In this document: in pieces, positions 8,286-17,399 of the stretch
Layout of the letters: each line of letters opens with the position of its first letter
How positions within the stretch are numbered: position 1 is the stretch's first letter
NCBI GenBank assembly: GCA_047975545.1
Contig: JBKEDS010000032.1
Location: 43,331-107,330, forward strand
Source: JBKEDS01 sp047975545
Lineage (GTDB): Bacteria > Bacteroidota > Bacteroidia > Flavobacteriales > Flavobacteriaceae
Reading direction: 5' to 3'
Length of the DNA stretch: 64,000 nucleotides
Position numbers and translations under genes: made by a program
Notes under the pieces: generated by a model
What the model was told of the DNA's origin: nothing
The model's database searches: none
The model's input: the letters and a program-made list of their open reading frames with translations, nothing else

Positions 8286-10036
8286 TATTTTTCGTTTTTG
8301 GTTTCGGGGTTTAGCCTAATGGAACTTACTACCCGCTGTATTATTGGCAGAGCATAAGTATCGGTGTTTTGATAGGTGAATACCACGGCCTGCACGGCAT
8401 TTTTTTCGGCAAAAAGATAGATTTGGTATTCAAAATCCATTTCTTTTTTGGTTAAGGCATTTTCTGCGGTTAAGCTACCGTGAATTTTTAGGCCGGAGGC
8501 ATCGCTTATGTTGTAATCTTCTTTTTTAACTACTATATTTTTAGCACCCGATTGTTCGAAGGTTTTTATAAACTGCTCGGACAAATAGCTAAGAATGTAG
8601 GTCTTGGCTTGCGCTTCGTCCATTTTGGATAGTTCCTCCAACTGCTCTTGGTTTTGGGCCATGCTTTTTAGCAAATCGTCCTTGTTTGCGGGAACCGAGC
8701 GTACCAACAAATAAAAACGCTCCAACATGCTGCCGTAGTAAAAGGCATCGTGCTGGCTGGGCTTTTGCATAACCGAATCCGTGCCTTTTATAGGTACTTG
8801 TTGGCGCTTTAGTACTTTGGGCGTAGTAATGGTTATGGGCGGTACACCGTAAGCGCTGGTTACCCATTGGCCTTCGAGAAGTTCTTTGCTTTCGTGGCCG
8901 ATAATTGTGTCTTTTACGTAGCCAAACCCATATTTTAAGCTAAATCCAACGAAGGTTGTTACTAATAAAAACAGGCTTATGGCAACGGTTAATATTATTT
9001 TGTTTCGCTTTTTTTTGCGTTCCTGTTCTTGGCGGTATTTTTCGTCCAACAATTTTTCTTCCTCGGTGGGTTCGGGCAGGGCTTGTTTTACGTGGTCTAT
9101 TTCAACGTCAATGGTGTTTCGGTCTAATTTTGCCAATTCGACATCGACGCTGGATTTGGCAAATTTTACCAAATCGGCACGTTTTAAAATGCTTTCCAAG
9201 TTTTTAATATCGCTGTCGCCCAACTCGATTTGGTTGCCGTCCTTGAGTAATTTTAATCGGCTTATAAGTTCGTCCGTGGTGCTTTCCATGGCACGGTCGT
9301 ATACTTTTTCGTCTAAATATTTTCGAATAATGAAGGTGAGTTGGGAGTAGTATTCCTTCACCTCGTCGTTTAATAAATACGTTGATTCGTCCAATTGCCT
9401 TAGGGCCAGTTTGGCACGGTCGTAAGGTGGTAGCAGGGCTATTTTTTCGGCTTCGGTAAGTGGTTTTTTGCGCCAGATAAACCAGTACAACAAAAAGGCG
9501 GCCAAGCCCATAATTAAAAGCGTTAATAATACATACTTCCACCAATTACTGGCGGGTTTTTCAACTTCTATAATGGGTTTTATGCTGTAAAGGCCTTGTT
9601 TGGTGGTGTCGATTACTACGTTTTTAACTTCAACTTGTAACGAATCGGTAAAAAAGGTGTTGTTGCCAATTACTATTTTTTGTTGCGGAATGGTATAAGC
9701 GCCCGAATCGAACTGGGTGAGGCCATATTTTTTTATTAGGTTGAATTTGTCCTGCTTTTCTATGGTGTCTACGGGATACGATTCGATTACCTCAAGCGGG
9801 TTGAAGGTTGCACCTTCGGGAAACACCACCAGTTTTGTGCTGTCGGTTTCTACTTCAATTTTATAGGTGATTTGCTGGCCAATTTGTATTGAGGTGGAAT
9901 CGATTGAAGATTTTACTTGGGCGTTTATTGAGAAAACAGAATATAGAAAAAAGAACAAAAACAGGCAATAACCGACCGAAGATGGCCGGCCAAAGGCAAC
10001 GGTTTTTAATTTCGTAACTCGTAACTCGTAACTCAT
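8285..10036 (-). CDS. DUF4381-like Bat operon membrane protein
   Basis: 583 residues. A signal peptide ending near SINAQ is followed by a BatD-like beta domain (about 40-150), a helix at about 167-188, a helical region resembling DUF4381 (about 195-310, LPPYDRAKLALRQLDES), a second helix at about 343-366 and a C-terminal periplasmic domain. It sits between the DUF58 gene and batA, where many Bacteroidota operons encode such a protein. The first residues (MSYELRVT) come from a CGTAACT tandem repeat, so the true start may be different, though no other ATG precedes the signal peptide. Confidence 0.8.
   Translation of the reverse strand: MSYELRVTKLKTVAFGRPSSVGYCLFLFFFLYSVFSINAQVKSSIDSTSIQIGQQITYKIEVETDSTKLVVFPEGATFNPLEVIESYPVDTIEKQDKFNLIKKYGLTQFDSGAYTIPQQKIVIGNNTFFTDSLQVEVKNVVIDTTKQGLYSIKPIIEVEKPASNWWKYVLLTLLIMGLAAFLLYWFIWRKKPLTEAEKIALLPPYDRAKLALRQLDESTYLLNDEVKEYYSQLTFIIRKYLDEKVYDRAMESTTDELISRLKLLKDGNQIELGDSDIKNLESILKRADLVKFAKSSVDVELAKLDRNTIDVEIDHVKQALPEPTEEEKLLDEKYRQEQERKKKRNKIILTVAISLFLLVTTFVGFSLKYGFGYVKDTIIGHESKELLEGQWVTSAYGVPPITITTPKVLKRQQVPIKGTDSVMQKPSQHDAFYYGSMLERFYLLVRSVPANKDDLLKSMAQNQEQLEELSKMDEAQAKTYILSYLSEQFIKTFEQSGAKNIVVKKEDYNISDASGLKIHGSLTAENALTKKEMDFEYQIYLFAEKNAVQAVVFTYQNTDTYALPIIQRVVSSIRLNPETKNEK
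10013..10036. repeat. CGTAACT tandem repeat at a gene start
   Basis: Three 7-base CGTAACT units and a variant CAT lie exactly over the presumed start codon of the 583-aa gene, so that it encodes SYELRVT at the N-terminus on the minus strand. Confidence 0.7.
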
Positions 10037-10043
10037 AATTCTG

Positions 10044-10910
10044 TTAATTTCTTCTTTTAAAATAGCCCAACATTTTTTTTACGTAGCTTTCGTCTACACG
10101 GCAATCTATGGTGCCTGCGCCCGATTTGGTAAAACTTTCTTTATAATACGCCACTTTATTGTTGTAAAACTTGGCATAATTGCGGCGTACCGTTTTTGAT
10201 GTGGTGTTTACCAGCATAAGCTCGCCCGTTTCCCCGTCCTGCATTTGTACTACGCCAAGGCTGGGGATGTTTTCCTCGCGCTTATCGAACACCCTAATAC
10301 CGGTAACATCGTGCTTGCCCGAGGCTATTTTCATGGTGTGGAAATAATCGTCGGCAATAAAATCGGATAGGATAAATACAATGGCCTTTTTTTTTATAAC
10401 ATTTTGCATGAACTTTAGGGCTTCGGCCAAATTGGTTTGTTTGCTTTCGGGCTTAAACTCGATAAGCTCCCTAATAATGCGCAGGACGTGCGAACGCCCT
10501 TTTTTCGGCGGAATATAAAGCTCGACCTTATCGGAAAACAGGATAAGTCCGATTTTGTCGTTGTTTTGGGTGGCCGAAAAGGCCAAGGTTGCAGCTATTT
10601 CGGTTACTACTTCGCTTTTAAATTGCTGGTCGGTACCAAAAAACTCGGAACCCGATACATCTACCATAAGCATCATGGTGAGTTCGCGTTCTTCTTCAAA
10701 AACTTTTATAAAAGGCTCGTTGTAGCGCGCGGTAACGTTCCAGTCGATATTGCGTACATCGTCGCCAAATTGGTATTGGCGCACCTCGCTAAAGGTCATG
10801 CCCCGCCCTTTGAAGGTGGAGTGGTACTCGCCCCCAAAAATATGGTCGGACAACCGACGTGTTTTTATTTCTATTTTGCGTACTTTTTTAAGTAGTTCCT
10901 TGGTATCCAT
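10044..10910 (-). CDS. DUF58 domain protein of the Bat operon
   Basis: 288 residues, soluble. The GRGMTFSEVRQYQFGDDVRNIDWNVTAR block at about 36-63 is the DUF58 signature, followed by a degenerate VWA-like fold (MMLMVDVSGSEFFGT at about 80, IFILSDF at about 175). DUF58 proteins are the cytoplasmic partners always found next to MoxR ATPases. Seven bases separate it from the downstream membrane-protein gene. The spacer to moxR is 124 bases and contains the related runs CCCCTAAATCCTC and GGGGGTTAGGGG. Confidence 0.92.
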   Translation of the reverse strand: MDTKELLKKVRKIEIKTRRLSDHIFGGEYHSTFKGRGMTFSEVRQYQFGDDVRNIDWNVTARYNEPFIKVFEEERELTMMLMVDVSGSEFFGTDQQFKSEVVTEIAATLAFSATQNNDKIGLILFSDKVELYIPPKKGRSHVLRIIRELIEFKPESKQTNLAEALKFMQNVIKKKAIVFILSDFIADDYFHTMKIASGKHDVTGIRVFDKREENIPSLGVVQMQDGETGELMLVNTTSKTVRRNYAKFYNNKVAYYKESFTKSGAGTIDCRVDESYVKKMLGYFKRRN

Positions 10911-11034
10911 TTTCCCCTAAATATCCTCCCCTAAATCCTCGGAGGGGACTTTGTTTTGCGGTTAAACTGATAATTGTTTTTTTTTGTAATTTGTTTTTTC
11001 TTTCAATATTTCCCCTTTGGGGGTTAGGGGGCGG

Positions 11035-12036
11035 TTATGGTACTTCTATTTCGTTTACTATTTTGTTGATAATGTCTACAGAGGTTACGTTTTCGGCCTC
11101 GGCTTCGTAGGTAATGCCTATTCTGTGGCGCAATACATCGTAAACCACGGCACGAACGTCCTCGGGAATTACGTAACCACGGCGTTTAATAAAGGCGTAG
11201 CATTTTGCCGCCGTTGCCAAGTTAATACTGCCACGGGGCGATGCGCCGAAGGAAATAAGCGGTTTTAAGTCGGCCAGTTTGTATTTTTCGGGGTAACGGG
11301 TGGCGAATATAATATCGAGAATGTATTTTTCGATTTTTTCGTCCATATAAACTTCCCTTACCGCTTGCTGGGCGTTAAGTATTTGTTGTAATGACACCAC
11401 GGGCTTAACGGTATCCCAAGCGCCTTTTAAGTTGGCTCGCATAATAAGTTGTTCCTCGGCAATTTTTGGGTAGTCTATTACGGTTTTAAGCATAAAACGG
11501 TCTACCTGTGCTTCGGGAAGCGGATATGTTCCTTCTTGCTCTACGGGGTTTTGCGTGGCCATTACCAAAAAGGGCTTGTCCAGTTTAAAGGTGTCGTCGC
11601 CAATGGTAACTTGTTTTTCCTGCATGGCTTCCAGTAGTGCCGATTGCACTTTTGCCGGGGCACGGTTAATTTCGTCGGCCAATACAAAGTTGGCGAAAAT
11701 AGGCCCTTTTTTTATGGAAAAATCGTTATCCTTCATATTGTAAATAAGGGTTCCTGTAACGTCGGCGGGCAATAAGTCGGGTGTAAACTGTATACGGCTA
11801 AAACTACCGTCCACGGCTTGCGACAGGGTGTTAATGGCTAAGGTTTTGGCCAGTCCGGGTACGCCTTCCAATAAAATGTGGCCTTGCCCGAGCAACCCAA
11901 TTAACAGGCGCTCGACCATGTGTTTTTGGCCCACGATTACCTTGTTCATTTCCAGTACCAGCAAATCTACAAAGGCACTTTCCCGTTCTATTTTTTCGTT
12001 TATCGATTTAATATCGATTGTATTGGTATCTTCCAT
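11035..12036 (-). CDS. moxR: MoxR family AAA+ ATPase of the Bat operon
   Basis: 333 residues. Walker A GVPGLAKT (about 59-66), Walker B LADEINR, sensor region ATQNPVEQEGTYPLPEAQVDRF and C-terminal lid are all present. MoxR ATPases act as chaperones that mature or assemble partner complexes, usually with VWA proteins. It is the first gene of the minus-strand operon moxR-DUF58-DUF4381-batABCDE and is divergent from the SDR gene, with a 201-base spacer that must hold both promoters. Confidence 0.95.
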   Translation of the reverse strand: MEDTNTIDIKSINEKIERESAFVDLLVLEMNKVIVGQKHMVERLLIGLLGQGHILLEGVPGLAKTLAINTLSQAVDGSFSRIQFTPDLLPADVTGTLIYNMKDNDFSIKKGPIFANFVLADEINRAPAKVQSALLEAMQEKQVTIGDDTFKLDKPFLVMATQNPVEQEGTYPLPEAQVDRFMLKTVIDYPKIAEEQLIMRANLKGAWDTVKPVVSLQQILNAQQAVREVYMDEKIEKYILDIIFATRYPEKYKLADLKPLISFGASPRGSINLATAAKCYAFIKRRGYVIPEDVRAVVYDVLRHRIGITYEAEAENVTSVDIINKIVNEIEVP

Positions 12037-12237
12037 TAGTATACTTTTTTAAAAGTTCCGAATATAACACGCTTATTTGAGCCATGCAAATTGTTGAAAT
12101 TTTTCTTTTAAGCCTGTTAATGATTGGTTAAATTAATTTTCGGGCCACGTTAACGATAGGTTAAAAAAGTATTCTTATTTTTAGTTTCGTAAAAGTGCGG
12201 TTATATTTATCGTGAATCTTTTTCAATTTTAAAAAAA

Positions 12238-12990
12238 ATGAATAAAACAGCCTTAATTACGGGATCCACCAGTGGCATAGGCCGTGCCACGGCTTACGAA
12301 TTTGCTAAGCGCGGCATTAATTTGATTTTATGCGGAAGGCGATTGGATAGGCTTGAAACCATTAAAAACGAATTAAAACAACAGGTTAACGTACATATTT
12401 TGAATTTTGACGTACGCCACAAAACCGAAGTTTTTAATGCTATAACAACCTTGCCCAAACCGTTCGGGAAAATTGATATTCTGATTAACAATGCCGGAAA
12501 TGCCCATGGCTTGGACCCCATTGACCAAGGCAGTGTTGACGATTGGGACGCCATGATGGACATTAACGTTAAGGGGTTGTTGTACGTTAGTAAGGCCGTT
12601 ATACCGCAAATGACCCAGCAGCAATCGGGGCATATTATAAACATTGGTTCCTCGGCGGGCAAGGAAGTTTACCCCAAAGGCAACGTATATTGCGGCAGTA
12701 AACATGCCGTGTTGGCCATTACCGAAGGCATGCGCATAGACCTAAACCGCTACGGTATTAAGGTTGGCGCTATAAACCCCGGACTGGTGGAAACCGAATT
12801 TTCGAAAGTACGTTTTAAGGGTAATGCCGTTGCCGATACCGTTTATAAAGGATTTAAGGCGCTTCAAGCCAGGGATATTGCCGAAATTATCTATTTCGTG
12901 GTATCGCGCCCCGCCCATGTTAATATTGCCGATTTGTTGGTGTTCCCTACCGCACAGGCCAATAGTGTTACGGTTAAAAAAGAATTATGA
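12238..12990 (+). CDS. short-chain dehydrogenase/reductase (SDR)
   Basis: 250 residues. The cofactor motif TGSTSGIGRA (about 8-17), NNAG (about 89-92), the catalytic S near 141 (IGSSAG) and the YxxxK motif (YCGSK, about 154-158) define a classical SDR, closest in style to the YdfG group that oxidises serine and 3-hydroxy acids. The substrate cannot be told from sequence. The next gene starts within its stop codon (ATGA overlap). A TATATTTA at 12202-12209 is a possible -7 element. Confidence 0.93.
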   Translation: MNKTALITGSTSGIGRATAYEFAKRGINLILCGRRLDRLETIKNELKQQVNVHILNFDVRHKTEVFNAITTLPKPFGKIDILINNAGNAHGLDPIDQGSVDDWDAMMDINVKGLLYVSKAVIPQMTQQQSGHIINIGSSAGKEVYPKGNVYCGSKHAVLAITEGMRIDLNRYGIKVGAINPGLVETEFSKVRFKGNAVADTVYKGFKALQARDIAEIIYFVVSRPAHVNIADLLVFPTAQANSVTVKKEL

Positions 12991-14120
12991 TTAACAAACG
13001 TCTTCTTGTAAAACATTTACTGGCCCATAACGACGAAAACAGTTTTTACGACAAAAAACGTAAAATAAACATTAGCATAAAGGAAGGCAAGGCCAAATTT
13101 TTAAAGCATGTTTGTGCCTTGGCTAACAGTAACCCGAACAACAACTCGTATATTGTTGTCGGGGTTGAGGACGGCGACAATAAAATAGTGGGCGTCGACT
13201 TTTTTGACGATAGCAAAATACAAAACCTCATTAACGCCTATTTAACCAATCCGCCACTGGTGCAGTACGAAAACATTCCGTTTCCGCACTTGCCGGACGA
13301 TAAGGTGGTGGGCCTGGTAACCATTCGTTCTACCGGAAACATAACCTCGCTACGCAAAAACATTTGGAAATATTACGGCGGTTCGGTGTTTTTTAGGGAC
13401 GGCAGTATGAGCATGTCCAAAGTGTTCGATATTGAGATAAAAGACACCAACTCCAAAACCGTTACTGCTATTGAAAACAATTCGCAAAACAATATCGAGC
13501 ATACCCTAAACGGCGTTTTCGACTTTATGAAAAACCGAAAGGATTATACGCCCAAATACAAAGTGTTTAAGGAATATTTTGTGGTGTGCTGGGCCGGACA
13601 AAAAAAGGTGGTGAAGGATGAAACTTTTTTTTCCCGGGTTGATATTAAATTAATAAACGAAGAAGTACGGTTGTTTTTTTCGGCTTTAGATGAAGTAGCC
13701 ATTTTTATGGACGACGATAGTTTTAAAATTGTAGAATATGTGAATTTGAAATTCCAGGAATTTAATAAATATTATCCGTTAGAAGAAACCCTGATTAAAT
13801 TTCAGGACAATGCCGGATATTCCATAGAAAGCAATTTACTGTTCCAACCACCCCAAATCGATAAAAAAGTACTGCACCATATTTACAACAACAACAACGC
13901 TATTTTAGATAAGTTGAAAAACGGGGCAACCCTTACCAAAACCCAAGAAACCGATTTAAAAAATCTGCCCACGACTTATTTAATCTGTTATTTCAACCTG
14001 TTTCCCGATGCGGTGGATAAACTTAACGATGCCCGCCCTTATTTAAAGGCGCAGGGCGAAACGGTTTACCAGCATTATAAGGATGCCGTACGTATTCTTA
14101 GGAAGGTAAAATACAATTAA
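12987..14120 (+). CDS. AlbA_2 (Schlafen-type) domain protein
   Basis: 377 residues. The N-terminal third (about 25-150) has the AlbA_2 pattern: INISIKEGKAKFLKHVCALANS, IVVGVEDGDNKIVGV and the FRDGSMS-like end. This domain occurs in Schlafen-like proteins and binds nucleic acid or nucleotide; several members act in defence or regulation. The remaining 220 residues are helical and not recognised. It overlaps the SDR gene by four bases, so the two are translationally coupled, although no functional link is obvious. Confidence 0.75.
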   Translation: MINKRLLVKHLLAHNDENSFYDKKRKINISIKEGKAKFLKHVCALANSNPNNNSYIVVGVEDGDNKIVGVDFFDDSKIQNLINAYLTNPPLVQYENIPFPHLPDDKVVGLVTIRSTGNITSLRKNIWKYYGGSVFFRDGSMSMSKVFDIEIKDTNSKTVTAIENNSQNNIEHTLNGVFDFMKNRKDYTPKYKVFKEYFVVCWAGQKKVVKDETFFSRVDIKLINEEVRLFFSALDEVAIFMDDDSFKIVEYVNLKFQEFNKYYPLEETLIKFQDNAGYSIESNLLFQPPQIDKKVLHHIYNNNNAILDKLKNGATLTKTQETDLKNLPTTYLICYFNLFPDAVDKLNDARPYLKAQGETVYQHYKDAVRILRKVKYN

Positions 14121-14463
14121 TCTGATTTACGATTTTGGACTTCATTGGTTACAATCGTTAGTTGAAAACCCTGCCTATTGCGGGCAGATATGCGCTTTCA
14201 ATTTTTGCAAATGTTTTTAAGTCATAGACATGCTTTTTACGCATAATTTCCGTGTATTAGTGGTAAAATATACACGAATAAGAGGGGTTTCGTCGGTGTT
14301 AAACCAGTGGGTTTTAGGTTTATAGATATTCTGTGTTGCAAGTGAAAGATATACGATAAGTTTATGCAAAATTGAAAAATTTTGAACTCTACTTGAAAAA
14401 CTAAAACTTTAAAATTTTAAACAATATGCGCTTACTTAATGCCAATCAAATTGTATTGCTGCA
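14121..14463. other. 343-base spacer with one dispersed repeat
   Basis: Bases 14141-14199 are a dispersed repeat (family B, see its own entry). No gene, terminator or clear promoter was found in the rest. Confidence 0.5.
14141..14199 (-). repeat. dispersed hairpin repeat (family B), copy 1
   Basis: Read on the minus strand it gives a CTGCC...GGCAG hairpin followed by AGGGTTTTCAACTAACG and ACCAATGAA. It aligns over about 58 bases to the plus-strand copy at 46586-46643. Confidence 0.7.
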
Positions 14464-14598
14464 CTAGTGTGTATAATGGTAATAAAATCCACCTAAAATT
14501 TTTCCTAAGAAAAGAGCAAAAACTGCAATTCCGCATATAATTACTATTGCCCAGCTAATATTGTCAATCGTATTGTTTTCTTTAAGATTAAAATTCAT
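14464..14598 (-). CDS. possible small membrane protein, 44 aa
   Basis: From the ATG at 14598 the product is MNFNLKENNTIDNISW... followed by one hydrophobic helix (IVIICGIAVFALFLGKIL) and a short tail. A longer reading frame extends upstream to 14694, but that part is Phe/Cys-rich and less protein-like. A single-helix small protein is plausible; it may also be chance. No family is recognised. Confidence 0.35.
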   Translation of the reverse strand: MNFNLKENNTIDNISWAIVIICGIAVFALFLGKILGGFYYHYTH

Positions 14599-14758
14599 TT
14601 TAAAATTATTTAGGTGTAAATTACAGGAATGAGCAAAGGGAAACCATCCTCTCAAATATAAGGAAAAAGCATAAAAACAAAGTTTTCCTTTCAAAAATTT
14701 ATTCTTAGGTATTAGAAAAGCTTTTTAAAGATTAAACACTAAAAAAAACGCGAAGTAT

Positions 14759-14766
14759 TATATTTG
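14759..14766 (+). promoter_or_regulatory. -7 promoter element TATATTTG upstream of mtgA
   Basis: TATATTTG matches TAnnTTTG and would give a leader of about 70 bases before mtgA. No convincing -33 element was seen. Confidence 0.4.
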
Positions 14767-14844
14767 TAGCTTAAAGTGGTATATAATTAAAAAAGAACAA
14801 GGCCTATTTTGATGTGTAATAGATATTATTAAGCGAATCTGGAT

Positions 14845-15534
14845 ATGAAACGTTTTTTCAGGTTTATATTTAAAATAATAATATGGTTTTTTATTATAAC
14901 CGTGGCCTTGGTAGTTTTGTTTAAATGGGTGCCGGTACCCGTTACGCCATTAATGGTAATTCGCTATTTTAGCCCAACCGAAAACGCAACGAGTAAGGTA
15001 TTAAAGCACGATTGGGTAGCTATGGGCAACATATCCAAAAACCTACAATTGGCGGTTATTTGTAGTGAGGACCAAAATTTTTTAGGCCACAACGGTTTTG
15101 ATATGGAAGCTATTGAAAAAGCAATAGAATACAACAAAAAAGGAAAGCACATCCGTGGTGGCAGTACCATTAGCCAACAAACGGCCAAAAACGTATTTTT
15201 ATGGCCAAAGCGCAGTTGGTTGCGCAAAGGGTTAGAGGTGTATTTTACATTTTTAATAGAGTTAATTTGGTCCAAGGAACGTATTATGGAAGTGTACCTT
15301 AACAGTATAGAAATGGGCCCCGGTATTTACGGTGCCGAAGCCGCCGCCCAATATTGGTTTAAAAAACCGGCTTCGAAATTAAGCCAATACGAAGCCGCCG
15401 CTATTGCCGCCATACTGCCAAGCCCGTTAAAGTATAAGGCAAATCCGCCCACAACCTACATAGTAAACCGGAAAATTTGGATTATTGGGCAAATGAACAA
15501 TTACGGGACTTTAAATTATGACAACCAACAATAA
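14845..15534 (+). CDS. mtgA: monofunctional peptidoglycan glycosyltransferase
   Basis: 229 residues. One N-terminal transmembrane helix (about 9-28) precedes a GT51 domain with the catalytic SEDQNFLGHNGFD block (E near 74), RGGSTISQQTAKNVFLWP, and the second catalytic region LNSIEMGPGIYGAEAAAQYWF. The enzyme polymerises lipid II into glycan strands at the periplasmic face. The length is that of MtgA, with no transpeptidase domain. The HD-domain gene overlaps its 3' end by 17 bases. Confidence 0.93.
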   Translation: MKRFFRFIFKIIIWFFIITVALVVLFKWVPVPVTPLMVIRYFSPTENATSKVLKHDWVAMGNISKNLQLAVICSEDQNFLGHNGFDMEAIEKAIEYNKKGKHIRGGSTISQQTAKNVFLWPKRSWLRKGLEVYFTFLIELIWSKERIMEVYLNSIEMGPGIYGAEAAAQYWFKKPASKLSQYEAAAIAAILPSPLKYKANPPTTYIVNRKIWIIGQMNNYGTLNYDNQQ

Positions 15535-16186
15535 AAACAACCAAGCTATTATTGAAAAAACCATACACTTCGTGAAAGAAACCCTTAAAAATGCTGAAGG
15601 CGGACACGATTGGTTTCATATCGAGCGGGTTTACAAAAACAGCCTGTTAATTGCCAAAACCGAAAAAGCCGATAGCCTAATTATAGCTTTAGGTGCTTTA
15701 TTGCACGATATAGCCGATAGCAAATTTTATAATGGCAATGAAACCATAGGGCCTAAAATAGCTACGGATTTTTTGCTTCAACTAAACGTCGATGTTTTAA
15801 CAATAAACCACGTTGTAAGTATTATAAAAAATATTTCGTTTAAGGGCGGAAACGAAACACAAACTTTTAAATCCATAGAATTGGATATCGTTCAGGATGC
15901 CGATAGGTTGGATGCTATTGGTGCTATTGGCATTGCGCGCTGTTTTAATTATGGCGGGTTTAAAAACAGAGCCATTTACAACCCCGAAACAAAGCCCAAC
16001 TTAAACATGACCAAAGCGGCGTACAAAACTTCGACCGCACCAAGTATTAATCACTTTTACGAAAAGCTCCTGTTGCTAAAAAACAGGATGAACACCAAAA
16101 CGGGAAAGCTTTTGGCGCAACAAAGACACGATTTTATGCTGCTCTATTTAAACCAGTTTTATAACGAATGGGACGGACTGGAATAA
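15518..16186 (+). CDS. HD domain phosphohydrolase
   Basis: 222 residues. HDWFHIERV (about 30), LLHDIAD (about 66-72) and the distal DADRLDAIGAIGIARCF (about 128-144) give the H...HD...D metal-binding set of the YedJ-like HD hydrolases. The substrate is unknown; related proteins hydrolyse phosphate esters or nucleotides. It overlaps mtgA by 17 bases, so it is translationally coupled, and is convergent with the AraC gene with only one base between. Confidence 0.88.
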   Translation: MTTNNKNNQAIIEKTIHFVKETLKNAEGGHDWFHIERVYKNSLLIAKTEKADSLIIALGALLHDIADSKFYNGNETIGPKIATDFLLQLNVDVLTINHVVSIIKNISFKGGNETQTFKSIELDIVQDADRLDAIGAIGIARCFNYGGFKNRAIYNPETKPNLNMTKAAYKTSTAPSINHFYEKLLLLKNRMNTKTGKLLAQQRHDFMLLYLNQFYNEWDGLE

Positions 16187-16187
16187 C

Positions 16188-17060
16188 CTAACCAATAATC
16201 ATTTTAATTTCCTTTCGGTAGTTCGAGGCGCTTTTTCCGGTAATTTCGTTAAACTGTTTATTAAAATGCGAAAAATTGTTAAACCCGCATTCGTAACAAA
16301 TATCGGCAATGCTCATTTGGCTTTCGTTTAGCAATTTGGTAGCATGTACCACCCGGTACTCGTTTACCACTTGCGTAAAGGTTTTGCCCGTGGCTTTTTT
16401 AAAATATCGGCAAAAGGCGGGAACCGTCATACTAACTTGGTCGGCTATTTCATCTAAGGAAATATGGCGTTGGAAATTTTTGTTCACAAACTTAAAAATA
16501 ATATCGACCTTGGAACTGTCCTGGGCTTCGGTTTCAAAAGCAAAACCATCGGCATTAAGTATGGTGTAGTCATCGGTCGTGGCCAAATGGTTTAATATGT
16601 CCAAAAACTTTAAAACCCGCTTTAAGCCTTGGTATTCAGCCAGTTTTTCTATTTTGCCACCAATTTTTTGTTTGGTTTCAACTTTAAACCTAATCCCTTT
16701 TTTTGCCCGTTCGAACAAAGCTACTATATTGGCCATTTCGGGAACGTTTAAAAAATCGTTGCCCAAAAAATTCGATTTAAACTGTATGGTGGTTTCGGTG
16801 CCGTTGGCGGTTAGCCTATCGGTAAAACCATTATGCGGTAAGTTGGCTCCTATAAGGATTAATTGGCTATTATTAAAGTACGACAAGTGGTTGCCTATAT
16901 GTGTTTTTCCTTGTCCTTTGTTTATGTATATAAGTTCCAACTCGGGATGGAAATGCCAGAAGGCCCCATCCTTATCAACCGTTTCAACATGTTGCTTAAC
17001 TAATATGGAGCTGCCAAAACTGGGGGTTAGTTTTCTAAACGTTGGCTTTTTATTAATCAT
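16188..17060 (-). CDS. AraC family transcriptional regulator with cupin sensor
   Basis: 290 residues. An N-terminal cupin-type sensor (about 15-110; FWHFHPELELIYINKGQGKTHIGN) precedes two C-terminal helix-turn-helix motifs (about 190-285; ISLDEIADQVSMTVPAFCRYFKK and SIADICYECGFNNFSHFNKQF). Such proteins usually respond to sugars or small metabolites. Target genes are not evident. A TAATTTTG -7 element and an overlapping inverted repeat just upstream suggest autoregulation. Confidence 0.93.
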   Translation of the reverse strand: MINKKPTFRKLTPSFGSSILVKQHVETVDKDGAFWHFHPELELIYINKGQGKTHIGNHLSYFNNSQLILIGANLPHNGFTDRLTANGTETTIQFKSNFLGNDFLNVPEMANIVALFERAKKGIRFKVETKQKIGGKIEKLAEYQGLKRVLKFLDILNHLATTDDYTILNADGFAFETEAQDSSKVDIIFKFVNKNFQRHISLDEIADQVSMTVPAFCRYFKKATGKTFTQVVNEYRVVHATKLLNESQMSIADICYECGFNNFSHFNKQFNEITGKSASNYRKEIKMIIG

Positions 17061-17077
17061 ACAAATTTATTTTGGGC

Positions 17078-17099
17078 AAAATTACAACATATTGTAATT
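17078..17099 (-). promoter_or_regulatory. AraC gene promoter and putative operator
   Basis: On the minus strand TAATTTTG (17085-17078) is a -7 match, 18 bases before the ATG. It overlaps a perfect inverted repeat AATTACAA-CATA-TTGTAATT (17080-17099), and a partial GCAACATGTT repeat follows. Overlap of -7 box and palindrome would suit repression by a dimer, for example autoregulation. Confidence 0.45.
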
Positions 17100-17225
17100 G
17101 CAACATGTTATCTATTACCTCAATTGTGTGTTATTTTAACGTTAAGATTAGTTAAAAAATAGTTAAAGGTTAATATAGCATATAAAATAGTCAACTTAGA
17201 TGTTTTTACAACAGGCTTTCTGCAG

Positions 17226-17233
17226 TAAATTTG
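17226..17233 (+). promoter_or_regulatory. -7 promoter element TAAATTTG
   Basis: Consensus TAnnTTTG match about 145 bases before the first of the two duplicated terminators, with no intact gene between. It could drive a small RNA or be left from a lost gene. Confidence 0.45.
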
Positions 17234-17322
17234 CACCGTAGTTAGTTATTAACTATTTGTTATTGTAAAAACAGTTTCTTCTTATAAAAAGAAACTTAAA
17301 CATAAAACTCCTTAAAAACGGA

Positions 17323-17399
17323 GTGTACAATATTCATTAATAATTAGTTTAATGTCTTATTTAGTTTAGTTGGTAAAGTGAGCTGTGGTGGCTCACTTT
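17323..17399 (+). pseudogene. 3' remnant of a tandem paralogue of the next gene
   Basis: The segment GGAGTGTACAATATTCATTA at 17323-17342, with its TAG stop, aligns to the last codons of the intact gene (GGAGTTTACAAAATTCATTA at 18213-18232 region), and identity continues through the spacer TTTAATGTCTTATTTAG and the terminator. This suggests that a duplicated gene copy was lost, leaving its last nine or so codons and terminator. Confidence 0.5.

Noticed and set aside
12373..12705. Antisense open frames in the SDR gene
   Set aside because: They are opposite to a well-conserved SDR reading frame with all motifs and show no features of their own.
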